Shown here: positions 23,743 to 34,694 of the stretch, one piece after another | Numbering within the stretch: position 1 is the stretch's first letter | Layout of the letters: every line of letters starts with the position of its first letter | DNA from: Desmodesmus armatus | Taxonomy: Eukaryota; Chlorophyta; Chlorophyceae; Sphaeropleales; Scenedesmaceae | Length of the DNA: 64,000 bases | Direction of reading: 5' to 3' | Assembly (NCBI GenBank): GCA_007449985.2 | Contig: VIIQ02000703.1 | Location: 186,001 to 250,000, forward strand | Position numbers and translations under genes: made by a program | The notes under the pieces: generated by a model | What the model was told of the DNA's origin: nothing | What the model saw: the letters and a program-made list of their open reading frames with translations, nothing else | Databases searched by the model: none

Positions 23743-24956
23743 CTGGTGACACCAGATGATCACATCGGCGCAATCAGCCGGATGTCCAAGGCTCGCTGCT
23801 GTCTACGCACATGGCACCCACAGCAAGATCACACTGGCTGCCAACAGCCTGATGGGCACACAGCTGGAGGCATGTTCACACAGCTTGCTGCTGGTGCACG
23901 TACAGCTGCGATCTCCAGTCATGCATGCCACCCTGTGGCACTGCCAGGGCACAAAAAGGTATCCGCAGCACTCACATGATGCAAGCCCTCCGTACGTTTG
24001 TGTAATCTTGCATGCTGGAACAGATCCAGCACGTCTGCAGCAGCTTGTGCCTGCATGTGCAAAACAGCATATGGATGAAGGTCAGGGAAGGTCAGTCACC
24101 TGCACTGGAACATGCTGGGATGTGAACTTCTGTTGATATGTGCTGTTGTGGCAGGTTGTATGACAGGTATTGGTGCTGGCACAGTGACAAATGTGCCTCA
24201 AGAGGCACTGACACTTGGTGAAACAGCAGAGCACTGCTGTTGTAGGACAACAGCAAGATGGTGCCAGGTCACCTGATGCAGGTGATGCAGCCTCCAAACT
24301 CAGCAGAACATATTCAAGTGTGTGCGTCTTCTGGCCTGTCAGCGTGTAAGCTCACCTGGCACCTGTGGGGCCACCGAACTAGGGTTGCTGGGCTGCCCCT
24401 CTGGTGACGCTGTACTGCTGCAACGGTGACTGTTTGGCGACGGCAAATTAAGATTCGACACGTACGAGGAAAGGCGCGTTTGACTTGTAAGGCGTGCCAG
24501 ATCAAGGCACGAGCCACAGCGCCCCAATCTGCTGCTGAGCCTCAAGGATCAGTGCCCAGCGCTGCTTCCAAAAGTGCACCTCATGCCGTGCTTGTCCACT
24601 CAAAAACACGTGGTGTGTCAAGCATCAGGTACATCGGTTGCTCGTGGGAGTTCCGATGATATCGCCTGTTCTGCTCACACCTCTGACTCAGTGAGAGGAG
24701 ATCTTTCTGCATAAACGGCGCTCCTGCGCTACACCCGTCGAACAGGCCGCGGTGGGGGGTTTGATGCTCCTCTGGTTGTGTCTCTGCTGGCAGGTTAGCA
24801 AGGCAGGGGGGAGACCCCCCTTTGTGGGGGTGGCTTCCCTGTAATTGTGGGTTCTGCTGGCTGCACCTGATGGGGTTGCAGTGCTGTTGTCTTGTGTTGT
24901 TTCTGGCGTTGCTTTGGTGCCGACGCAGCTACTAGCAGTGCCACTGCCTCTTTTGT

Positions 24957-25017
24957 GGAGGGGGGAGACCCCCTCACACTCCCCGGGGAGTGTGGGGGAC
25001 CCCCACCCCAGCTGGGG
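24957..25017. repeat. Cluster of four adjoining perfect palindromes
   Basis: Read directly: GGGGG-AGA-CCCCC (about 24960-24973), CACACTCCCCGGGGAGTGTG (24975-24994), GTGGGGG-A-CCCCCAC (24992-25006) and CCCCAGCTGGGG (25006-25017). They touch or overlap and could form a multi-armed hairpin structure. No protein-coding role is apparent. Confidence 0.85.
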
Positions 25018-25488
25018 TCGATGATACACATGGTGGCGATGCAGTCGCAGCAATGCCCCATGTATGCACTCTTTCTTGGCATCAGTTAGCACCGTTAATT
25101 GTGAAGTGTGAGGGCCCGACAGTGTGGCGCAGGTGTCTGTTTCGGTGGCACGATCGTGGTGTTCCCTCGTGGTGTTCCCTCGTTTGGGTCGAACACATGT
25201 GCAGCAGCAGTGCTCATAATGTGCCTCGATTGCATCATTTTCTGCTGAGAATCACACATTTCGATGCCCTTGACTCTCGTCTGCCTCCTGCACGCGGTCC
25301 CGACAGACAGGTGGCAACGGTCTGTTGCTTTGCTTGCTGTTCGTTGCCGTCCTTCTGCGACCCCTCATGGTCTTTTAGTTGCCATTCCACGCTGAATGTG
25401 GGGTCTTCGCGTCTGAGTATGCAGGCTGCAGGAGGTCACACATTTGCCTTTCGGAAATTACTCGTTTTCTCACACATTTATTACTCTT

Positions 25489-25530
25489 CTGGGGGCCCCC
25501 AGTCACTCCGAAGGATCCTGCGGAATCCTT
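25489..25530. repeat. Two further hairpins
   Basis: A perfect 14-base palindrome CTGGGGGCCCCCAG (25489-25502) is followed by a stem AAGGATCC / GGAATCCTT with a TGC loop and one bulge (25511-25530). It resembles terminator or organelle-type hairpins, but nothing here shows transcription. Confidence 0.7.
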
Positions 25531-26866
25531 CTCCGAGGACAACTACCGGCATGACAACGGGATGAAGGATCAATCTCATTATGTCTGAGGAGATACGTTT
25601 GTGAGCTTAGTGACTGCACTCGGTGTAGCCAGCCCAGCAGGTTGCCTGTCAAGTCGCCTGCTGCATGGCGGACCCTCCCTGCAGGGTACTACAGAATCTG
25701 CAACAAGTGCCCAGCTGCAAGCATCCAAACATCCAACTGCAGCCAATTCTAGCCAGCACATAAACAATCAATGCATACACAGTTTGCAGCCCTTTACCAG
25801 TGTACCTCAACAGATGCGGACTTGTACCAGTGACAGCATCAGGACCAAGCATAAGAGTAAAACGATATGTCAATGATGTCAGGTGAGCAAGACACAAGCG
25901 CCTTCCAACCACTGCAACAGCAGGGCACAGCCGCTACTATGTTGGCTGCAACATGCATGCAGCCTTTGCCACCCACCTAGGCCAGCTGAACAACGTGTGG
26001 GCTATGGCCTCTAGGCCTAGTGCTGACAAATGCACAACATGCAACAGCAGTTTGCTACTGGCACACATCAGCAACAGTCAACAGCCATGTGGCCTCGTAC
26101 TGCTGACAAATGCACACTGTGACAGCATGCTATACGGTTCTGCTATCAGCATACATCAGCAACGGCCAGCAGCCGGGACATGCATCTAGACGTTGATGAG
26201 CAGTAATTCATTTCTGCACTCCGGACCATTCTATGTAGTGCCAACGAGCCAGAGGGCGGCAACGTGCTGAGATCAGATCACATGGAGCCCCAATTTGATA
26301 CACCAACTCCTGCCAAGCCTATCCATTCAGATCCATGAGCACGCCAATGATGGTGCAGCCACAAGAGATGAAAAGACAGCGTCTGCTTGAAGCACCTTGT
26401 CAACCAGCCCCGCACTGAGATGCCCTGGGGTGGACGCCGACTGCAGTCTCTGATGTGTGCCACACGCTGGCCCTGGCAACTGTTTCTCAAAGTTTGGCAA
26501 AGTCAAAGGAGAAAAGCGGCCATGCGGCTCCTGTCAATCACTGCTACCAACTGGCCCATGCACTGCAGCAACGCATACATGCAGGCCATCAGCTGACTCT
26601 GTATTTACCAAACCCAGCAGCATAGCAGCCCTTCTATCTAAATCCTGAAGAGGACATTCAACGCCAAAAGCGTGGCAGCGTGCAACCATGCGTCACTCTT
26701 GCAACGTTGGCTGCAGCTCAAGTGCAAAAGCTGATGTACAGATCTGCGCAACGCAAGATGCACCGCCCAAACCAGGTTGGTGTGTATATATGACAAGCAG
26801 ACTGAGTCTATGCCCTAGCCGCTGCATCACTGGTGGCTGGCAACCATGTGGTATAGTTCACCCTCA

Positions 26867-29800
26867 TCATGCAGATGCAACAGACGCCATTGAGACCTCC
26901 CGCTGGGTGCTGCGCCCGACAGGCCGCTGCTTGAAGGCACGCACTCTGCTGCCTGCAGTGCTGCGCACGATGCCGTGACAGTCGTCCCAAAGCACCTTGG
27001 CCTTGGTTGACACACCCATCAGCAGCTGCAGAACAGTGGGTACCACTGCTTTCACAATTTTGAACACACACCAGATGACAAAGCAGCTGTTCATCACAAC
27101 CAGCACAACCCCGATTGTCGTGTGCAGAGGACGCACCGTCTCTTCTTTAGCGTCAACTGCATCATCAAAAAGGGCGATTGACAGCCATGAATTGAAGTAG
27201 AGGCACAATGTGGATGTGAGGTGCAGCCGGTGCAGCTCTTTCTGGGCATATGGCCGTGCCATCAGCTGCAGACCCGCACTGATCAAAAGGACGAAACACA
27301 TATCAAACAGGGCGTAGTAGGCTTGCAGCATGAAGTGGAACACAGATACAGCCGTCAACAGCACAGTCTGAACTGCCCACACGGCTTCCCACCACACCCA
27401 GCGGTCAGTGTAGTTGCGGTACAGGAACCCATAGTGCTCCTGGAAGCCAGCATCAGCAATGCTGTTCTTCTGAGCCCACAGGAACAACCACAAGCCGATT
27501 GGAATAATCAGGCACAGAATTGTGACGGATGGCACACCAAAGCCCAGGGCCCAGGGTTTGTGCCACCCAGCAAAGCACTCTTGCTGAATATCTTGCACCC
27601 AGTAGCCAGCCGTGTGGTTGAGGACAGCATACTTTGGGTACGGCTGCTTGGACTTGTCATCAATGCGCAGGCAGGCAAAAAAGGCCAAGCTGGCTTTGAC
27701 CAGGGTGGGGTAGGCATAGAATGCCACAACCAGCACTGCAACACGCAGCTTGCGCGCCAGCTGGCCTCCTTGCCAGCGTAATACCTGGCCACGCCTCACT
27801 ACTTGAGTAACCCGCCTGAACATGTGCACAAAGCTCATGAGAAGCATGACAGCTAACAGTATTCCGACAGTAACCACAAACAAAGCCAGCTGGCGTTGGA
27901 CGGCTAGGGGCGGCTGCTTGCGCGGCACATAGGTTTCCAGCCAGCAGTCAAAAGACAGGGCCTGACCTGATGCACCCCCAAACACAACAGTGGCTGCAGC
28001 AAACATGCCTATCAAAAACTTAGGCCAGCGGACGGACATGCTGCCAAGGATGACTAAGTACTGCAGGAACTGTGCCAACACCTTGCACAGATCTGACGGC
28101 CTGACTGCCTTGTCCCCTGCCTTGTTATCCTGCCAGGTGAAATGCACCGTCAGAGTGATCAGCACCACAGTGACAAACACCAGCACCACATAAACACCAA
28201 ACTGCTGTGCAGGCGGCATACATTTGCCACACCTCAGGGGGAGGGTCTGACCATACCCCTTGGCACAAGAACCACACAGGTTGCCTGTGTACCCATCAGC
28301 ACACGTATCATTGCCGCGGCAAGAGCTGGCAATGGGGCAAGCATGCATCTGCACCGAGCGCTCAGCAGAGTGGTAGTAGCCTGGATTAGGCAACACTCGC
28401 ATGGCTCCCGGGCAGCGTGCATTGTCAGGGCATGGCTGACATGATGTGACTTTGGCTGTGAAGCTGTATTGATGCTCAGGGCAGCACTGGCACATGCCAG
28501 ACCCCTCATACTCCCCTTCCTGACAAGGCAGCCTGCCCAAATAGATAGAGCGGTCACACTTGGTGAGCGGTCGACTGTCGGCAGAGACGTTGGGGTGGAT
28601 CAAGAGAGAGCTGGTATGGTAAGTGGCTATGTTTTCACCAACGTAGCCCACGTCAACACTGTTGTCTGCAAGTACAACGCCTGGCCCAACAGTCAGGTTG
28701 CCACCCACAGTAACAGCAATCGCACCACCTGAACTGTAATTCACCCAGTTCCCCACAACCTGGGTAGAACTAATATAAACAGAAGCATCTCCATCAACAA
28801 CCACCCCTGCACCACCAACACGAAGGTATCCCGTGCAGGTATTGTTGCAGATGGTGGCATTGGTGATGTTGCCGGTGCTGTTGTCGCCAAAGGTCAAGCC
28901 CCCACCACTTGAACTAGCCCAATTGGCACACACACTACTGCCACCTGTGATGTCAAGCCGTGCATCATTAGCAATATTCAGACCACCACCAGAGAACTCC
29001 TCACTGGTGTTGTTGTACACTGTGCTGGCACCGCTGATGGTGACCTGAGCACTTTCCCACATTATCAGTCCACCTCCACCTCTGCCGTTGTTGAAGCACA
29101 CACTGCTGCCACCAGTGATGGCCAGCTGGCCTTCATCAGCTACTGCTACACCACCACCAGCACACTCCTCACAGGAGTTGTTGCACACTTTGCTAGTGCC
29201 GTTGATGGACACCTGGGCCCGGCCATAGATAGCAACACCACCACCATCACCACCACGTGCAGTGTTGTTGCAGATAGTGGCATTGGTGATGTTGGCGGTG
29301 CTGTTGCCATCAAAGTACAAGCCCCCCCCATTTGCACCAGCCCAATTGTTGCACACACTACCGCCACCGGTGATGTCGAGCCGTGCATAATCGGCAACAG
29401 CCACACCACCACCGGAGAGTTTGGCACCGGAGTTGTTGAACACTGTGCTAGCATCGGTGATAGCAACTTGAGCCCTGCCATACACTAATAGTCCGCCACC
29501 ACCACCCATGCCGCTATTGAAGCGCACACTGCTGCCACCAGTGATGGTCAGCTTAGCATCACCACCAACACTCACACCGCCACCAGCCAGCTTGTCACTG
29601 GTGTTGTTCAACACTGTGCTGGCACCTGTGATGGTGACCTGAGCCCTTTCCCACAACATCAGTCCGCCACCACCTGTTCCTGTGTTGCAACACACCCTGC
29701 TACCACCTGTAATGGCCAGCTGGGCTTCATCAGCTACTGCAACACCACCGCCAGCACACTCCTCACAGGAGTTGTTGCACACTTTGCTAGTGCTGTTGAT

Positions 29801-31044
29801 GGACACCTGGGCCCGGCCGTAGATAGCAACACCACCACCATCAGCACCTGCAGTGTTGTTGCAGACACTGCTGCCACCAGTAATGGTGAGGTTGGCATCG
29901 CCTTCCACATACACACCACCACCTGCACCAACAGTAGCATTGTTGGCACATATACTGCTAGTGCCGCTAATGGTGACTCGTGACCGATCAGACATACTAA
30001 CACCACCACCACCAACACCAACACCTGCAGTGTTGTTGCACACACTGCTGCCATCAGCGATGGTTAGGCTGGCTTTCACAAATGTCACCACACCGCCGCC
30101 CGTGCCATTTGCGGCATTGTTGAAGCTCACACTGCTAGCACCCTGGACAACAACATGGGCCCTGTCAGTGGCAACCAGCCCACCGCCTCCAACTCCTGTA
30201 TTGTTGCACACGCAACTCCCGCCACCAACAACCAACTTGGCATCATCAAAGACAGCCACCCCACCACCAGACCACGCAACACTGGTGTTGTTCAAAACTT
30301 GGCTCTGCCCAGTAATGGTGGCCCGCGCGGAATCCCGGACGCGAACACCCCCACCAGACACATTTGCTGCCACATTCCCTACCACCTCAGTTTAATAAAT
30401 TATATTCAATGTTGCAGAACCACCAGCAAAAACACCCCCATTATACTTGTTGCCAACATTGTAGGCAATGCGGCTGGCAGCAACCACTACCCTTGACTGG
30501 TTCCAAGCAATAAGAGCTGTAGCGTTGTTGTGTGTGATGTTTGTGTGCTGCAACCTTAACTTGATTGCGTTGGCCGCACACACAACAGCATCAATGTGCC
30601 TGCTGTGGATCCTGCTGATGCTGCTGTTCACAATCACAACATGGGTGGACCCACAGAATGTGAGCAAACAGCCAGGTATGCCACACCTGTCGTCCCAAAC
30701 AACACCTTGAAGCTTTGACTTGAAGCCCTCCAACAGCTTGTCAGCAGCAACGGTAACAGCAGCTTTGCCTCCAGAGCACGCCATGCTTGCGGTGCTGATG
30801 TTGCCTGAAGGTGTACCCCGGATGTTGACTTGGCACAGGGCAGGTGAAGTGCGAGCTGCAAAAATGCGAGTACTCCCGGGCGGGTCTGTAGTCGAGGAAT
30901 CTACAGCTGGCAGGGCAGCTGCTGCTGCTGCTGCTGTTGCCGGTGCTGCCTGCTGCTGTGCCGCAGCACTCCCAATGCTCAACAGGACAACCAGCCACCT
31001 GTGGATTTGCAAGGAGACGCGCAAGTCAATGGCACTGCTCACAT
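26867..31044 (-). pseudogene. Beta-helix / Cys-rich / multi-span membrane protein, copy 2, with in-frame stop
   Basis: Paralogue of copy 1, same domain order, about 1,378 codons. A canonical intron (donor GTGAGC at 31042, acceptor before 30998) joins AT|G to TGG CTG, giving the signal peptide WLVVLLSIGSAAAQQQ. The frame runs to TAA at 30394-30392, then continues in the same frame to 26867. Alignment with copy 1 shows no length change there: TAA replaces one of the codons encoding TSRSQV. The remaining 1,172 codons stay open with strong conservation of Cys-rich (about 813-930) and membrane parts, so the lesion is recent, an assembly error, or bypassed. The beta-helix is about 260 residues longer than in copy 1, partly from an internal 594-base duplication. 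Without readthrough the product is a secreted fragment of about 200 residues. Confidence 0.75.
29161..30348 (-). repeat. Internal 594-base tandem duplication in beta-helix region of copy 2
   Basis: The segment encoding SKVCNNSCEECAGGGVAVAD starts at 29161 and recurs at 29755, exactly 594 bases (198 codons) apart, with the neighbouring GGVAIYGRAQVSIN turns also repeated. In-frame unit duplication explains much of the length difference from copy 1. The right boundary is approximate. Confidence 0.65.
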
Positions 31045-31570
31045 GTTGCCATACCTAGCACTGTCTGCCATAAGGTGGCAAAGCAAGCACAGTGTGCCGA
31101 TTGCGTATTACACCCATATGAGGGCCCACTGCTGTCACTGCGCACATGGCCAACCACCACGAAAAAGGCTAACGACATGCAGCAAAACTGTGGCTGACAA
31201 TGGCCTGGTCGGCCACAGGTGGCGGTGTGATCAAACAGCATGCTGTTTGTGCTTTTACAGCTGCAATCTCCAGTCGTGCATGCCACCCTGTGGCACTGCC
31301 AGGGCAAAAAAAGGATCCGCAGCACTCACATGGCACAAGCCCTCCATGCGTTTGTGTGATTTGGCATGCTGAAACAGATCCAGCACGGCTGCACCAGCTT
31401 GTGCCTGCATGTGCACAAGACAGCGTGTGGATGAAGGTCAGGGAAGGTCAGTAATGTGCACTGGAACATGCTGGGATGTGTACTTCTGATGATATGTGTT
31501 GTTGTGGCACCTTGTATGACAGGTATTGGTGCTGGCATAGTGGCACAAGTGCCTCATAAGGTACTGACAG

Positions 31571-33600
31571 CAGGGCATACAGGCACAGGTGGTCACTGTC
31601 CCTCCCTGATTGACAGGAGGGACCGGTCCAGGCAGAGCCCCAGGATGCGGTCATTCAAGCAGCAGCTGATCGCCGCAAGACAAGCATAATAAGCATAATA
31701 TCTTACATACAGCTGTATCAAGCGTACCTGTCGTTCCTGAAGGGGCCCATCGCTGAAATGGCAACAATCAGAGTTGGAGAGCCCTGTGGTGATCAGCAGC
31801 AGGTCAACCAGCTCGCACAGGCCTTCGGCTTCTGCCGAGTGACTTTGGAAGAATAATGGTTGGCCTTGTGAGCTGTGTGGGCGTCCGTGAGCGGCAATGC
31901 TGGCTCTTCGTTAGCCCTTCGGGCCCGACATGGCACTATGGACCCGATATGGTTTCGAGATGCACCCGCCTGCAGGTGACGGATCAGGCGCATATGTAAT
32001 GTTGTAGTACGTGAGATACGCTGCAGCTCTTGGCTTAGCATTGCAGCTCGGGCACATGCCAAGATGGAACCAAGTCAAAACCCGCCCAGGGTCCAATGGT
32101 GGGAAATACAGCTGAAGCAAAGCTGTTATCTTCATCAGCTAGATGCGTCTGACCTGCGGCCCCTCACGGCATGCTGGAGGTAGCTGGTGGGCTGTTGGCA
32201 GCACCTGTGTGTGGGTCGAACAGCACAATTTAAGGCTGTACACACTGGAGCTCTCAGAAGGGATCAATCGCCAGCATAAACACTGCTGACAAAGAGTTGA
32301 CACTGCTATGGTGACCTATGTCTGCTAGGTGTGAGTCACTTTGTCAAGACTGTTCCAACTAGCTGCTAGTTTGCGGCCAGATCATCCTGCTGCTGTTGAT
32401 GATGGTGGCTGTACATACATGTCTGGCAGTGAGCTAGGCTGTACAGTGCTCTACCCTTGACCACGACAGACAAACACAGCACAGAGTAGCTGCTGGGGGT
32501 GGCACGGCTCACTGGTTGTCAGTGTTGCCTGTCTCCGAGGCTGTTCCTGTTGTTGCTGCTGTTGCTGCTGCTGCCGCCGCCGCCATTGCTACTGCTGCTG
32601 CTGTGTCAATGCGACACAGCAGGCTGGGTTGTGGGCCAGCATAAGCCGCTTGATGGCATGTACGATGGCATCGTAAACCAAACACATGCCCCAGGGCTCA
32701 GAGGCTTGCATGTCCTGCCACGTTGCTGTACCGTATGTGCACCTGCACCTGCCTTGTCACGCACAGCGGCCATGGGAACACGGTGACACAGCGGCCATGG
32801 GAACAACAATAACGGCACTGGCCAACACCATGAAACTGCACCAACTGAGCGGTACATCAGTGCATGTTGGACATCCAATCCAAAGATAGGGTGGCACTGC
32901 AAGCACCAAGTTGAAAACCCTAATTCAGCTGCAACCTGCTCACACATGCAGGTTTGACATCAGCTGACATCACTTGACATCACACAACATCATCAAAAGC
33001 AAAGCACACATCTTGTACTATTTTTGGCATGCCATCACTCACTCCAAAAGCCTGAATCACAGCTTGAACACAGGCATTGCAAGCACCAAGTTGAAAACCC
33101 TAATTCAGCTGCAACCTGCTCACACATGCAGGTTTGACATCAGCTGACATCACCTGACATCACACAACATCATCAAAAGCAACGCACACATCTTGTGCTA
33201 TTTTTGGCATGCCATCACTCACTCCAAAAGCCTGAATCACTGCTTGAACACAGGCACTGCAAGCACTGGCAGGTGTGGTTGCAGACAGTGGCCTCGCCTG
33301 CACATGAACATGTGCACCAGCTGGAGCTTGATTGTCCGCACTACCAGCACACTTCACCCCATACGCTGGCAGGTGACACATACACATGCTCATAGCAGAC
33401 ATATACACGACAATGCAGGGGGCAGGTGTGCATTGGGGCCACTGACCTGCTTGAGAGGAGAGGTGACACACAGCAGCACTGTATGCATCATGTTTCTATC
33501 AAAATGGGGGGGGGGGGGGTAGTAAACATAACTTCAACCTTCAATAAACTGCAAATGATGTCATGATATACAGCAGCGCATGCTGCTCCCAAGACGTGCA
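31571..33600. other. Intergenic, no gene seen
   Basis: Contains a 180-base direct tandem repeat, CTG/CCG runs near 32546-32610 and a poly-G run at about 33507-33519. No exon chain was found. Confidence 0.55.
32899..33258. repeat. 180-base direct tandem repeat, two units
   Basis: Units 32899-33078 and 33079-33258 each begin GCAAGCACCAAGTTGAAAAC and differ at only a few positions (such as ACTTGACATC versus ACCTGACATC). The third start at 33259 breaks off after GCAAGCAC. Near identity points to a recent duplication. Confidence 0.92.
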
Positions 33601-33619
33601 AGTATTCACCAGGTGGGTG

Positions 33620-34340
33620 GATTATTGGCGGGGTGGATGAGATTGTGGTGTCAGCACCTGCAAGGACTACTCAGGTGAGACGTGTGCAGTGGCAGCTGTT
33701 GCAGGTGCCTTCTTGGGTTGTGCTGTGCTGCGCCGTGCTGCCAGCATGGTCCAGTGCTGTGCAGTGCCACAGTGCATCCTGTCTTAATTATTTCAAACAG
33801 CAAGTTTCTGGCAGAGCCTCAATGTGCCGCAACATTGAGAGCAACTGTAGCGTTGACTTCTGACGGTTCTGCACTGTCCTGCTGTTGGCCCATGCATTTC
33901 TGGCAGGGAAGTGCTCCTGAGTTGCTGTCATTGGGTGCCACTCAGGGCACCTGGTGATGCTGAGCCTCAGGGCTCGTGTCAAGCAAACTCGTCATGTTTG
34001 CACCTGCGCCTGTGCCCCTGCTGCCATGAGCATAGATAGAGCACCTCCGTGCCTTTAGGCATCACGCCTGATGGTCATGGCGATTTGAGGCAGAGCCATT
34101 AGTTTGGGATGGATGTTGCACTGCGCTTAACTGCCTTGCGGCTGTTTTGAGGCAGGCCCCGCACTACTGCGGTGTTGCTGGGGCTGGGTGGCCCTGACTG
34201 TGTTGCGCTCTGCAGCATGGGGCAGGGGGTGCAGTCATGGCAGTCCGCATCTTGAAGTGTGCAGAGCGTCAGCTCACAAACATTTGCTGCAATCACTGCA
34301 CACTGGTCTAGTATTGAGCTAGAGTGGGTCCCTGGGGGAG
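33620..34340 (+). pseudogene. Stray copy of the 3' end of the GH9 gene and its downstream flank
   Basis: 33628-33675 matches the end of GH9 exon 24: it reads GxVDEIVVSAPARTTQ followed by a GTGAG donor, against VDEMAVSAAARTTQ at 50540-50589. Further on, GAGTTGCTGTCATTG-GGTGCCACT (about 33915) matches the last-intron/exon 25 junction at 51170-51195, with the CA of the acceptor CAG lost. 34222-34320 matches 51802-51890 beyond the gene. Order and orientation are kept but spacing is reduced, so this is a decayed partial duplicate lying about 1 kb upstream of the start of the intact gene. Confidence 0.7.
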
Positions 34341-34694
34341 TCTGCACTAGGTCTGCACAGCATGCCAGGCTGGCACCGGTGCCAACACCCTGTCCAACCA
34401 AACAGCCCGGTTACGTACCATAGTGACAGTATGATGTGCACTATGCAGTTTTTCGACACCCACGCTTTTTGGTTAGTTTAAACCAACTTGGAAAATTTCC
34501 AAGTGAACTGCGAGTATGAAAAGGTGATGCATGCACAAGCTCAACACGGAGCGCCTCTCAAGGCCTGGAAAAGTGTCTGGTTTGCTCTTTTGGACTACCT
34601 CGTTTAGACGGAGCCGGTCTAAGCACCTCAGCAGAAATGTCAGCACTGTTGGTCCCCTCCATCATCCGCTAACGCTGCGTTTGCCATTCCAAAA

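Larger units (their letters stand above)
19270..24300. repeat. Segmental duplication, unit 1
   Basis: Contains copy 1 plus flanks on both sides. Upstream of the gene 23890-24300 matches 31250-31560 (for example GTGCCTGCATGTGCA and GGAACATGCTGGGATGTG in both); downstream 19270-20300 matches 25790-26880 less well. Ends are approximate. Confidence 0.8.
24300..25790. other. Intergenic block separating the two duplicated units, palindrome-rich
   Basis: No gene supported. This is the only part between 19.3 and 31.6 kb without a clear partner in the duplication. It carries several G/C-run hairpins (24806-24820, 24957-25017, 25489-25502, 25511-25530), unlike its neighbours, suggesting inserted DNA of another origin. 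Confidence 0.5.
25790..31570. repeat. Segmental duplication, unit 2
   Basis: Direct-orientation partner of the block at 19270-24300, containing copy 2. It is about 0.75 kb longer, mainly through extra beta-helix turns in the gene. Confidence 0.8.
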
